Shown in pieces: positions 25,321 to 38,500 of a stretch of DNA of 64,000 nucleotides (its first letter is position 1; each line of letters opens with the position of its first letter). Origin of the DNA: Cruorifilaria tuberocauda (taxonomy: Eukaryota > Nematoda > Chromadorea > Rhabditida > Onchocercidae); contig JABVXU010000009.1 of the NCBI GenBank assembly GCA_013365365.1, forward strand, positions 1-64,000, in the 5' to 3' direction. A program made the translations under genes and the position numbers. Below the pieces are notes generated by a model. It had not been told where the DNA came from, did not search any database, and worked only from the letters and a program-made list of their open reading frames with translations.

Positions 25321-28300
25321 TTACCTGGGTAGAGCATCAATCCGAAATTCCCATTCACTTGCAACAGAACAAAAACGATTCTTAGTTATACTAGACAACT
25401 TCCTTTCGCCGTGTATGCATTGACCAACGGCTGCATTATAGATTTTATGACCCTGAAACATTTATAAAATTAGGAACTTCAAGTCTGAATAGTTTGTAAA
25501 CGTCTGTTTCAAAAATTTTAATTGAAGCCTCTTCCATAAAATAGGGTTAATTTTACATTACCGCTTACCATTAGCGACCATTCTTGGTGGGCGCCTTGTA
25601 AATGACATTTCAAAATACGCGGTCCCTAAAAAAAAAAGATGATTGAAATAGCTCTTGATAACTCAGCATCTTCCTGTTTTTCCGATTCACATCACTAATG
25701 CAATAAATCATTCTAATCAAAGATTACTTAGACAAGTCAGATATATCCCCAAGTGCATATGCTCCGTTGAAAGACTGAATACAGAACAAATAGTTTTTGG
25801 ATTTTGGCATTTGAAGGAAAGCATGCTCAATGATGGGAAAGATAAGATATCACCTTTAATGAATCGAGACAGAGCGTTGCCGAACCCATGGGACGAAGTT
25901 CGCCAAGTTTTGTCCAATGCCAACTTTGATAACGATCTTTTTCGCGACAATATTCGACAACGATTCTATTCCCCCTCACTAAACGTCTATTCGTCGACTG
26001 AGCCGTCAGGCATAAGCTTGTGTTATATAAGACTATCTGCAAAATAAATTCAATTTAGAACTTGAATAAATCTTAGTCTCTCCTAGATTGGTGGATTTTG
26101 TAATTGTTAATTTCTATAAATTCTGAAAATGTTAATATATGGATATACCGACATCCCTTAATATTTACTGTAGCTAGCAACTCAGAATATTATTTTTCGT
26201 TGCAATTATCCTACTGCTTTTTAAAGTATTTATTTCAGGTGTTTTAAGTATCTCTTTATAAGTATTTAGATATCTACTATTTTTTTTCTCAGTCTAACAC
26301 TTAATGCTTAAATCTCACATGATATCTTGCAATACTTCTGTTCCGTAGCATATCAGATTTCTTTAAATCGACTACCGTCGGGTGATTATTCGGCAGCAAT
26401 TCTGGATAAATATTTTTTAGATACCATAAAAACGGTTTGCAATGTAGTTTTTGGCGTAATGCTTTCCTTTCCCTTATATCGCCTATATCAATCCCTCGCA
26501 GATTTGGCCTTGCTGCATAAAACTGCTCCTGAAAAAATATACTTTAATTTTGCGGATTGGATGTCCTTTTTATCCGTTCAGAAGCAATGGGGAATAAGAG
26601 CAAGCTGAACAGAAGAGACGTAATGTTGAGAAGTGCAACTTTAATACTGCTGCAGAAGTGTAGCTTTATTTTAAATTCATTATAAAAATTTTCCGGATCA
26701 GAACATATCTACATATAACTTACACCTTTTAAAGTGATGGTAACCACTAATAATAAAAAATAATAGAAAGATATTTTAACTGATTTTTGAAAGAAACAAA
26801 CATTATATCTGGAAAGCATCTATAACATTTTATGTGATTAATTTACATCTACAAATATGAACGATATTAAATCGTAATATGATTATTAAAGTTTGAATTT
26901 GTTAGAAAGAGACGAAATAAGCACAATATATTCATCGAGCCAAATGTTAGCAGTACGAGCTGCGTTTCGACCCATTGAATCAATTCCAAGTCCATAAGGT
27001 CGCCGTTGACGAAATATGTGACCAACTCTACTGCATGGAATAATTTCCAAACGGCCACCACACATCCAAATCTGTAAATGGTCAATTCTTCTAAAAATAT
27101 TTAAAAACATTCAAGTTATCAAAATAAATGTAATACAGTGCATTTGATTATGAAAGGCTTTCGCTTCAAAAAATTTTATGTACACCCACTTATACATATA
27201 GGCAGATAGGATTAGCTTGATGAATATTCTGATAGACAGTGTAACATAATTTTTACCCTTAAAGAAATTTCTACATTTTCTGCTCCCCAAATTTCCATTC
27301 CTGCATCATATTGTCCAAGACTATCGAAATATTTCTTGTCAATAGCAAATAAACCGCCAGCCATTGTCGGTGATTTCAACGGCCGTACATATTGTTTGGC
27401 TTCATTGAAGTACGACGGTGAGAAGTAATCCCATTTGAATGCTAGAGACCATGACATGCCTCCTTTGCATACTGGTGATTCGACATACTTCAAAGTGTTT
27501 GCGTCAATGATGTCAATAATCGGACAAACAACCCTAAAATATTCAGAAAGAAATTTGTACTCTCAAATTTTGAAAATCCAAATTGAAATTTTTTGTGATT
27601 TTACATTATAAAAGTCATCCTAAGATCTCGCTGCACTATGGAAATGAATAAGCAACGTAAAGCATATTACAGTTGTCCTAGAACCTCAGAATGACTAAAT
27701 GTATATCATTAGATTCGTGATAACATAGATCAGAAGAGCAATTATTGGAAGGCTTAAACAAAATGATTTAATGAATGTTTATTATCTCTTATCAAACAGT
27801 CTCTTCATCTATGTAACTAAGGAAACGAAATGAAGAAATGCGCCAGTTTCAGTTGTTTTGGCAGATTTAGGCAGAGGAACTGTATTCCTACCAAATTTAA
27901 TTTATGATTTCATAATCACCTTGATTATCTATCTATATATTTCGAAGGGAACTGTGAAACTAACGTATGCCTATCAGCAACGATTCGATCCAGCAAAGGT
28001 TCGAGCCATCGTTCATTCACTTCGCAGTGACTATCTAGAAACACCAGTATCTCACCTACAGCATGCTGCGCTCCAAATATTTTTGCTCGAATCAATCCCT
28101 CATTCTTTTCCGTATTCAACATTTTCACCACATTACTGTTCCAGTTATCACGAGCATATGAGCGTAATGCAGCATCGGATGCGTTGTCTGAAGAGAGCTT
28201 CTATAACAAATAAATTTACTCAATAAATCCGAATACTTAATTAATGGAACGATTAAGGATGATATTTGAAAAAAATTCTATTAAATCCTTAGAATTACTA

Positions 28301-29671
28301 TTAACCATTAACCTATTAACTTTTTTCACGTACTACTCGTTCGTATAACATGTTAGGTTAATCCTATATAAACTAATAAAACTTTGATTACATATGTAAT
28401 ACTATTTCTTAAAATACAGCAAATTACGATCTATTCTTTTCTCCAGTTCATAAGATCTGAGCAAACCTAGATCGCTGTAGTCATTCACTAGTAATATTTC
28501 GTTAACCAAATCTGATGGCGTTCTATCCAGAATACTATTAACCATACGAATTAAAGCTGATGAAGCTTCATTATAATAACAGATAATAATGCTTGCTGCT
28601 GGTAATTCTTCGGAATAGCTTTCATTTAGGCATCTGAAATATACAGTAAGGCGTCCCAAAGTTTAATTCCTTGAATAAACAGACTTCAAGATGAACAAAT
28701 AAAATAAGCCATTTTTTTGACAAATTAAATTCAGAATGGATAAGCAAAAACGATGTCTACAACAAAATGACTATCATCTGCTGCTAATTTATGTCACAAA
28801 CCAAAATAATTATAACGAACATTTCAAAATAAACACCAAAGCTATGATTTAAAATTAGCTCCCCAATCTCCGTTCATCTGTCAATTTCTAAGTAAATCAA
28901 TACTCACAAGTAATGGCGTGTATCCGGGATCTTTCGCCGTGGTCCGATCTTGTTGCTCAATAATTCGTTAAACGCATATTTAGTGTAACTGATTTCACGC
29001 TGTTTCTAAAAGTTCGTGAAAAATGCATACTTCAGAGTATACTGCTTAGAAATTCCGACACATAATATACAATTTTTATTTAACTTATATCAAGAAAAAA
29101 TAAAGTATAAATCATGAAAAAATAAGTAAAAAGAAGTGCCCACTGAATTAGCGTAAGCAAGCAAAACGCTGCTAATATTTTTATATAATATCAGCATAAA
29201 CCAAAATTTAGGTAATTAAAAAAAAGGCGTGTCAATAGATAATAACTAACTAATATTAAATGGAATAAACACAAATAGTTTTGCCAGTTATGGCTACTGT
29301 ATTTCCCAGAGAGAAGTGATTTGAAATAATAAGCAAGTTATACAGAAATGCAATAAAATTACCAGTTCCTGTTGATCCTGCACGACAGACAATTTCTCGA
29401 GATCAATTTCCGGTATTTTATTCAGTGAAAATTGCTCTTCTTGCATTTCTTTCGATATATTATTATCATTATCATAATTTTTAAGAGTTACTGATAGTAT
29501 GAGCTCAGAATGATCATGAGAAGTTGAATGAACTGATGCATGATAATATTGATCTAAGGAAATGATTCGAGCTCTCGGCTCATCTGGTAATCCCAGATAT
29601 ACCACCATAATGAATGTCCATAACACAGATATAGCAATTACTATTTTTACGTAATTTGTATTCATCCGCAT
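25321..29671 (-). CDS. Polypeptide N-acetylgalactosaminyltransferase, GALNT11-like
   Basis: Ten exons, 29671-29363, 29005-28908, 28633-28467, 28187-27965, 27533-27257, 27071-26925, 26528-26319, 26036-25854, 25625-25569 and 25452-25321, giving 600 residues (family about 560-640). A type II signal anchor spans residues 8-27. The stem is followed by [12 protein letters not shown] and PDTRHY, then the GT-A fold with [10 protein letters not shown], the metal-binding DSH triad ([12 protein letters not shown], 243-245) and [16 protein letters not shown]. Next come the Gal/GalNAc-T motif with WGAEN (348-352, usually WGGEN) and [22 protein letters not shown]-terminal ricin-B lectin domain (about 470-600) shows the QxW-type motifs YQSW and HQEW. 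The enzyme starts mucin-type O-glycosylation in the Golgi by moving GalNAc from UDP-GalNAc to Ser/Thr. RRPYG and RIWMCGG favour the GALNT11 subgroup. The exon 10 donor-like AG|GTAA overlaps the chosen TAA stop, so one further exon is conceivable. Confidence 0.93.
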
Positions 29672-31865
29672 CACAGATAATTTATCGATCTATTCAGTAG
29701 TTAAGAATCAAAACAAAATTTCACTTTATTAGCGGCACTGATCGACAAGAGTCATATATTATTTCAACCAAACGATTCTGCCATCACTGAACCATTCACA
29801 GAATGTCTATTGTCTAGTTATTATATAAATAGCTGACCAATATAGAATGAAAAGCTTCTGGTATTTTCAAACAGCAATAATCAACAAAACATAATACAAG
29901 TAAAAGAAGATACCGTATAAATGGAAGTATGCGTTATTTCCGTACTATTCTCTGAGACTGCCAATTGGCATTATCCGGTCATCCATCCGAGCTCATCTCG
30001 CATTACGTATGTGAATGACAAAAATACAGTCGAATATGATCCTTCTGAAACAAAACTATTAAATCAGAACTCAAATTAACATCTCTTGGCTGCATAACAT
30101 ACAAAAGTATTCTTGGCTCAATTTAAATTTCTGTAGTCAGCCGTACCTTAATGCTATATAAAACACTGTTCCAATATTATAATTGGGTCAAATTTAGAAA
30201 AATTGCAACTTTGTGTAGCAGGAATACTGTCTCTTGTAAAGCTTTATATTTTTTGTTATTCTGTCACTGTTGTACTTTTTTTAACTTAGCTTTTATAGTT
30301 TAGATCTGGAAAAGCGAATGTCGTACAAACTATTCCATATTTTTAGAGAAGATTGGAGGAAAAAATCAGGGATAATTAGAAGAGGTCAATTCGAAGTTAA
30401 ATAAAAAAATTAAATAAAAAAAGGAGAAGCTTGTTCGAAATTTCATTCCTATTAATGAAACTTAAAATAGGAGTATTTCCTTAAATTTATTCTTTCCCAA
30501 TGTGAATGATTAATTAATTCTTATCATTTCTTAGTATCCAATAAAAAGTTGATGATGAATCTCTTCATCATTAATTTGAAAAGAGAAAAGAAGGCAGAAT
30601 TTGGCCATCGACAAATATTAATATTTTTTTTACAGCAGATCCGGTTCGATGGTGTATGTCTGTATTTGTTTGTATGCGTGTGTCTATGCGTATATGTGTG
30701 TTAGACATTGAAGCGGAAATTTTCATTGATGATACTCCAAAAAAATCTTGTCTTTCAAATAAGATATAATTGAAAACCGTGAAAAAAATAATTTTAAAAA
30801 TTGTAATTTTTTGCAAGGAAAGTATTCTGTAATTTTTTCTTTCTTTTTTGATTAAGATTTTTCTGAGGTATTTGAAGGAAAAAATTATTGGTGAAAAGGG
30901 ACATTAATGGATTGTTGAGTATGCCGAGGATCAAAAGATCAAAAGCTAAATATGGTGGAAATCAAGTCAAAATTAGGGAAAAGGTATAAAAAAGGTGAAA
31001 TATTGAAAATTTAGAAATGTGAAAATGAGGAAAATATTTAATAATAACACCGTCACAGGTCATCTGATAATTCCAGCAGAAGCAAATGCAATAAACTCGT
31101 TCTTACTTCATTGTTGATATTTGATAGCATAACTGTAAAGGCCCTTAAATGCAATCTCGATTTCATCCCTTTTCACCCAAGCTTATAAAAATCCCACATA
31201 ACGTTTCAATCTAAAAATCATAAAAATACAAATTCATGTAACCAAATGATCAAATATAATTATTGTTTAATAAAACCCGAAATTTCCTCTGATATCTTTC
31301 GACGATGCAATCTTTACCTTAACTGGATTGCCTCGAAATTGAATGATTCAATTAAGAAATGGAAAGGTGATTTCACTTTTTAAGAATTCAGAAAAAAAAT
31401 ACAAAATTGTAGTTCACTGCAGAAGGAATAGTTTAGTTGTGCTATCATTTATAAAATGATAATTAACTCAAGCGAAACATGTCAACTTTATTCACTGTTT
31501 AAACAGAAAACATGTCTGAAGAAAACTTGCTTTCAGAAGCGGTGATACTCTTTCAACATTAGTTTAATTCTCTCCCCCTTTAATTCATCTCAAAACTTAT
31601 AGTTCCAAATTAAATTACTACTTTTTCATTATGAAATACGTTGAAACTACTTCAAATATCAAAATTGCGAAGTGGATATTTGTAAAATTTTAATAGCACG
31701 TACAACAACTTAAGCTGAAAAATATGTGTAAATCGTTACTATGTGAAAATGAAAAAGGAAAAAACAAAAGAAATTTTAAACTTGCAGTAATTATTACCCC
31801 TCTAATATTACTTTGATTTGGTATTATGGTCGATAAATATTTGCATAGACGGAGAAAGATATACT

Positions 31866-31945
31866 GAAATATCTGCGGGATATACCGGAGCATTGAAGAG
31901 CATAGCGGGATATCTGCAGGGTAAATGGGAGATATGCAGGGATTA
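31866..31945. repeat. Cluster of imperfect short repeats around GATATCTGC/GGATAT
   Basis: Three related blocks (near 31868, 31900 and 31925) share ATATCTGCGGG, ATATCTGCAGGG and ATATGCAGGG. It may be a decayed minisatellite. No function is suggested. Confidence 0.5.
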
Positions 31946-32160
31946 TACAGACAACGGCGAAATGAGATGAGTTTGCATTAAAAAGTGGCGGTGGAGAAGT
32001 CTAACCATTCTAATCATTTCATCGACCATTCCGACCATTCTTTCATTAAATTCAGTTCTTAGAAATAGAGGCATGAAGAAACCATGTGTGGGATTATCGA
32101 CATGGGGACAGATTAAGGCTCTTGCAGAGATCACTTCTTCCTTCTCTATTGAGAGAAGAA

Positions 32161-32178
32161 GGAGAGAGAGAGAGAGGG
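32161..32178. repeat. (GA)n microsatellite
   Basis: A short GA-repeat run in intergenic DNA. Confidence 0.8.
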
Positions 32179-33500
32179 AAACTGCGAACTGCGAAAGCAA
32201 TCTTTAACGTCGTGGGTCCTAAGTTCATTTTAAGGTGTTTTTTTGCATTACAGACAAAGATCACGGAATTAAAGCTATAGTTTCACTTGCTATAGGGTAA
32301 AATGAAGAATAATGTACCAAACAATACCTTTTATCATAAATAAAAAATTCTAGTACGAAAAAAAGATTGAAAAACGAATTTCAACCGAGAGCAAACACTC
32401 TCGGGATATAAACACCTGAAATTCGTTAAAAAGCGGAAATGATCGAGTGCTTCTAATATTTCATTCCCAAACTTGAATTACTTCGTCGTGAATAAAGTCA
32501 AAGATTTTAGAAATTCGCAAAAAGTTACTGAAAATCCAAAATAAACTCAAAATTATTTACCAAATAGTCCTAAATTACTTAGACTAAAATTGTGATTCAG
32601 TAATTTTGAAAAGTAGTTAAGATTATAGCTAAATAATGTAATTATCGGACGAAATGCCTTTAACATACAAATTTCGCAGTCGCTGAACGCTGAAAAATGA
32701 ACTCCCGGAGACAATCGATTTCATAAGGATTCACGAGTAAATTGAAGGGAAAGCTGAGGCGTTTTGCGATTTGAAAGGCTCTTCATTTCCCTGTATGATT
32801 ATGTACAGAATCAAAGAGTTCGCAGGATGTGTCGGGGTTTCTTTGAGTCATTTGAGTTTACCTTTAAATAACCGTCATCCACTTTTTTCTGATTGAGTCA
32901 AATAAGTCAAATAAGTTTAAAAAAAAGTAAAATGGCATGTTTTTTCGAAGCAAGAGATTAATCAAATTCCGATTGACTTGGTGATAATAAATGAATGAAG
33001 GACTTATTATTATTAGTGGGCTATGGTTTTTTCCAACGGTTTTTCATCTGAATGATGATTTGATTAAATAGAGAGCAGTTTGAAAAAAGTGAAAAATTTA
33101 GGACTTGTGCAGTATGTGGATGGACTCCATATGAGTGTTTTTCATTTGTGTTAGAAACCAAGTGGTTTGGTCTTGCACTATTATAGAATATTCTTACATT
33201 ACACTGAAAGGCTTATGGACGCTGAGAATGGTCAACTTAGAAAACTAAGTGTGGAGAAGGAAAACAGCACAATGCTCAGGCTTACACCGCAACTACCTGA
33301 CATATATGAGTTCAGCATGCAGTGTAGTGTATAGTATAGATGTGATGCAGTTCAATGCAGTTCAATGAAATATTAACCAGCATTTTGATTGGAAATACTT
33401 CTTTTCAGAAGCATTTATTGTTTACTGTGCAATGCCAGTAAGCCATTCAAAAGTTTTTTAACACATATTCGACAAAAGCACTCCAATACCATCGCTACAA

Positions 33501-34734
33501 ATGCACGAAGTATTGTTTAAATCTGATAATGAAGATAGTAGTATTTTGCACTCTTTCGAAAAAAATCATTATCTAAAGGTTAATTTCGCTCTTAATTTTT
33601 CGATAAATACATAGAAACTATTAGCGACATTTTCATAATTAGTTTTAACAAAAAATCATGGTTCTTTCGTAATATGACTTATGTTCTGACTTGCTCACTT
33701 TTTTTAATTTATTACTTTATTTTTCTGAGGAACTAAATTAAAACTACAAATTTTTCAGTTCGATAACCAAGAACACTTGGCAATTAAAATCTTCCGGGGC
33801 TGCTGTCGTTACAGTTTGCTTTTCGATATGAGATTGAAAAGCGACAAGACATTATATCAGGGTAACTTTAGTTGCTAGTGTCTTTTTTGTCTACGTTTCT
33901 ACTGTCATAAATATAACTTAGTTATAAACAATTTTTTTAGGATTAAATTAGTATTCTGATATTTATATTTAGTATTTAAGTATTCAGACAAATGATGCAA
34001 GAGCAATTTGAATTCGCGGTGATATATTCAAAAGGTATACAATCCAAAAAAAACGAAAAAGGCACGTGAAGTCTATTTTTCTAATTTGTTGAAATATTAA
34101 GTAAATTTGAAAATGATGCGGGAAAACCAAAGAGATTGTGGAGTCGCTTCGAATTCATCCAAATGTTTAAGTAAGTTAATTTAGGATTTTAGTGTACTAA
34201 AGGAGGATATAAAAGTAAAATTGCAATTAAGGAATCCGTTTTGGAAAAAGAAATATTTTGATATATTCAGGTGATAAGGAAAAATGTGAATCTGGAATTC
34301 AGATCAGCAAAATTCTCTCGAAAGCTGCTAGTTATAGTGAACCCTCTAAATTATCAGAACCCAGATATGGAAAATTTGTCAGGTGAGGCAAATACTAGCA
34401 ATTTCAGAACGCGGATATCGATTATATTGCTAAGAAAAGGTATGTTTTGCAATTTCACTTTACTCAAGGTGATGGTCCGGAAATCGCCGAAGTATTACCA
34501 GCTACTGTAAAAGCTTGCTTTCCTCATTCCTTATCTTGGATCGATTATCAGGTGAATCATTTAGGCTCCATTTGAATGTTATTTTTAATAGTTTAATGAT
34601 ATTATTGAAATACAGTGCTACAGGTTCAGAATGTTACAAGACTGGATGCTAAATTAAATATGATCGGTGGAAAAAGCAAGAAACTATTATTATACTGTGA
34701 GACTGTAGTGCATGCGACTGAGAAAGCTGTTTAG
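33501..34734 (+). CDS. Unrecognised multi-exon protein, about 180 residues or longer
   Basis: Five segments join in frame: 33501-33578, 33759-33861, 34271-34377, 34408-34551 and 34624-34734. The protein starts MHEVLFKSDNEDSS. Later blocks include FDNQEHLAIKIF, SKILSKAASYSEPSKL, NADIDYIAKKRYVLQFHF, GDGPEIAEVLPATVKACF and VQNVTRLDAKLNMI. Most segments have good acceptors and donors and agree in phase. I do not recognise the family. The look is a beta-rich N-terminal part followed by a helical, coiled-coil-prone end, but that is only an impression. One oddity is that 34377 and 34408 are 30 nt apart with two in-frame stops between, so the joint needs an extraordinarily short intron (GTCAGG...TTTCAG) or another solution. 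The last exon may instead donate at 34705 (ACT|GTAGTG) and continue into the exon-like segments at 35023-35590. A pseudogene is possible. Confidence 0.45.
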
Positions 34735-35022
34735 TACCAATATATTAGCTGTATCGTAAGATGGCCTAAATGGAACTTAATTTATAGGCACAGAGTGAGG
34801 AAAGGCATTAGGATATAGGCAGTCGAAGCAACCATGTTTTAAGGGGGCATTTATTGGTCTGCTATCTGTCTACTGCCTGGTTGTATGAAGCAGCTATTTT
34901 TATTTTAATAATAGAATAGGAAAGAATCTTGAATACAGAGATGGGAAAAAAAGGTACTTGTATTTCTTTTTTCTAGACACTAAATTTATAGTACTTTTTT
35001 TAATTAGAGTCATAATATTTCG

Positions 35023-35590
35023 AAGTTAGAAATGCTAAAAGGATTGAAACAGAAGCTTGGGAAGATGGAGAATGACCGAAAAAATGATTTACATCGCAAG
35101 GTTTATTTTCATTTTAAGATCAATATTTGTTCAATCTTTGTTTGCCTCTTCGGTACGAAAGGTTTCATACACTTTTTTCCATTGAGTTCATTTTCAGGCT
35201 TAAAAATTTTACTGTAAGTATGTTTGGTAATGAGGTGGTAGTGTAATTCAACTGGAAGTGAAAATATGCATCTGCTATACATAAATAAATAATTATCGAT
35301 ATTTTGTATCAAATTTCTGAAACATATTTCATTTATTTAGTTAAATCATTGCTTCCCTTTTTCATTACCACCACAAAGACAAGTTATTAAGGAATCAATA
35401 TGATAGCAGGCATTTACCGAAACCAAACATTACATTTGTCCTCTCTTCCCCTTTACCTTCTCAGTCCAATAATATCACGAAGAAAAACTTTACATACTCG
35501 TCGTCATCAGATACTGAATCAAGTTCTGTAGAGGATGAAGATGGTTCAGGAATAAAAGATGAAGAATATGATGCAATGAATGGAAGAGGT
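35023..35590 (+). other. Exon-like segments, probably more of the 33.5-kb gene
   Basis: A segment at about 35023-35100 reads LEMLKGLKQKLGKMEND, a coiled-coil-like stretch that would extend the preceding helical end in phase 0 and closes at AAG|GTTTAT. A second open segment at about 35375-35589 is rich in Ser and acidic residues (SSSSDTESSSVEDEDGSG) and ends at a G|GTAAAA donor. Its upstream boundary is unclear, either a weak AAAG near 35378 or the TTCTCAG just before 35470. The joint between the two could not be solved. A terminal exon beginning near 35970 or 36661 is possible. Confidence 0.35.
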
Positions 35591-38500
35591 AAAATATAAC
35601 ATTTCAAACAATTTATGGTACTTTTATTTCAGTTAAAACATTATACTCTACTTTCGAAATATTAGAAAATTGGAACAGAGCCTAAAAAGTAGAAAGTTTT
35701 GTAAAATTAAAATACAGTTTATCTTTGTTTTATATGAATCCCTTACGTATGACATCTGTTTTAGTACTTCTAAAACTGCTGTAAAGTGATAAAAGATCGA
35801 TATCAGAAAATTTCAATTACTTAGGCTTAAGAGCTAACGTATTTCAAAATAATCAATGAACTCTATCATTAAATATGGCAAGTCCGTATGATCGAAATTT
35901 TCTAGCATCAGTTTTTCAATATTATAAGCTATGATCTTCAGTATTAATAAGCTTTATATTATCACTAGATTTGATGAATGATACATTTACAATACAAATT
36001 TATTGCTGTCTTAAGCAGAATCAATGAACTTATTCCTGAAACTGCTTCTGCAAGTTTTTCTGCACGGACGATTCGGGCTCAAAAATTATTTGCCATAATT
36101 ATTTGTTACAATCACGAGAAACTTGACGATATAGAGGCAAAGAATCGTAATGTTGCACAATATGTCATTCGGTTTAGGAAATGCTAACTAGAGACTTACT
36201 GATTGCTAAGAAATTTCATTATTGCGAATATGAATATTTTTTAAAACGATTGGCTCGACATTTGTTTCAATTTTTGCACAGTCCATGAGATATTCGTGTT
36301 TGCTAATGTTGTGTTTTTAGAAATTAGTTCATCCTTGAGATAATGCTGTTATTGTAATTTGATTTACTATTTGATTTTAATTTATTTTGTAACATTCATG
36401 ACTGCCTTTCCATACTTATTTTCGTTTTACACGTGATATATCCTTCATAATTATGTGTTGAAATGGAAAATAATAATTATATATAAGAAAAGAGGAAGCA
36501 TAGTTTTCTTAATTGCTATAGTCGGAAAGATTGTATTCCGAGGAAAGGATTTAATTAGCTATGAAATTTACGGTATATAGGTTCCATCGCAAATTCGGTA
36601 GATCTATTATTTTACAAATCTTCACTGGCTGTTTTGAGAATGATTTTGTCTATCTTTTCTAGGAGATGAAAGATCCTTGGGACACATCCTTTAAAAACTG
36701 CAGGCAAACAGTTGTTGATAATCATAAAGCATTTGATGTGCATATATCAAGCTGCACGAGAAGTAGCGGTAAAGGGGATGATAAATGCTAATTTTAGAAT
36801 ATTATGCGCAATGTCGTAGATATTTTTGGGAAAGATATAGAGTGTTCCAACATAAGAAATGTTCTGATGTGTTTATTTAACTTGAATTATGTTACTCGCT
36901 GCTGACTTCTATGTATTGTTCTTTTGAATACTTGCCTTAGGGGTCACATTGATCGCTTGTAAGGTCAAGTTATTATATTATTGGACTTTATTGCTGAGGT
37001 AAGCAAATTTATGTGCTATGTTACATGTTACGTAGACGTAAATCCGATCAGTTGTCATATTTTACTTTTTTAATACACATTCGGAATATAAGTAGTACAT
37101 TTTCTTCTGAAATCAACTCTTACATCAGGAAAGAATAGCGAGGAAACAACGAATGGAATACGGTTTCGGAACTCATTATCTTTGCGAGATTTGAATGATT
37201 AAATTGATTTTAACGGATCTTCAAGATTGTAACAGCTCTTATGTTCAGATTCATTGGCTCTATTTTACACTGCAATATTTTAAAGACTGTTCTAATAGAA
37301 AAACACTAAATAGTCTCAAAGGAGTTTTAAGATTCACCATTATTACTTATTTTCTATGTAATTTGCGATGTGCAGTGTTTCGAATTTCATTCGAACGGCG
37401 GTGATGCATGGACATATATGGAAATTGGAAATTACTTAAAATGGAAATTACTTGTATTAGTATTGAGCTTGTTAGACAAACTTCAAGTCCAATAATGTAT
37501 GCGTTCGGAATTTGTGAAACATCGGTCTCAAATGTATATGTTCATTATTTTATGATTAGATCTAAAGCTGGAGCTATTCCCTCACGTACCGTAATTCTAC
37601 TCAAAAATTCATCGAAATCATTTAATGAAGCAAATGACAGTCACACTGCAAATAGAACCACTTCTGCAAAGCAAATTTATTTCAGTACTTACCTCATTTG
37701 AAATCCCAGCCCGAGCTGATTGGCGTTCTATTAAATGATTTGAAGTGAGAAAAAGATGACATTTACTTCCATATAATACATGAAATAACTGGAATGCTGT
37801 TAATATGCGATTGGTAGTAAAGAATGGTATACACTTTCCGCAAAACATTTCCCAATTTAAACCTTTTTTTTGTTAAGCTTTATGTTCGCTATGAGAGAGG
37901 TGAATAAATTGATAGAATAAATTATGAATAAGTCGACAAGTTGGTAGATTGGTGATAATATTAATGTTAAACAACCGTGATGCTACAAGTTTGGTCGATT
38001 GGAAAAAGAAACAATTGGTTAAATTAAATCGAATATAAAAAAGAAAGAGAAACGGACGATAATGATGTAGTAGATGTTATGAATGGTGAATGTATTTGAA
38101 AATTTTCCGAAGATAGCTGCAAACAAAATGATTCAGAATATTGAATTTTTTTATTCCTTATTATTTTGAGGAAGTTTATAATGGAAACAGGATAAGTAAC
38201 TCCTCTTTAATAATTTTGCTGCGATGAAAATTTTGCGATTACCAATTACTCGTAAACTGTACGTCAGGACCTTTCGTGAATTTAGGATTGAGTTTAAATG
38301 TTAGATCTCATGCTTTTTTCCTCTGAAACATTCGTAAAAGTAGCTGACACAGATAACTAGCTTCACAAGACTAATTATCATTTCTAGCATGCAAGGGATG
38401 ATTATCTGCAGCTCGAAATTTGCACTCTTGATTAGGACGAAGGATAGACAATTTCATTCCGATCCCACATACTCGCTCGCTGGCCTAATGTGCTAGAGAA

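Larger units (their letters stand above)
29672..33500. other. Intergenic region between GalNAc-T and the unrecognised gene, no supported gene
   Basis: It holds a 52-codon ATG-to-stop frame on the plus strand at 29921-30079. A 21-codon ATG frame at 30921-30983 ends at a donor-like AAG|GTATAA. Short degenerate repeats lie at 31866-31945 and a GA-rich microsatellite at 32161-32178. Other frames (30571-30816, 31943-32200) are low in complexity. The GalNAc-T promoter should lie at the left end. Confidence 0.45.

Noticed and set aside
30921..30983. ATG frame MPRIKRSKAKYGG ending at a donor-like site
   Set aside because: Only 21 codons with no convincing next exon; treated as chance.
31943..32200. 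85-codon frame with Ser/Leu run
   Set aside because: It is produced by the GA microsatellite read in reverse and shows no other protein feature.
34440..34470. A second ultrashort intron (GTATGT...CTCAAG) in the 33.5-kb gene
   Set aside because: The sequence reads through without stops in the frame of both flanks, so no intron is needed.
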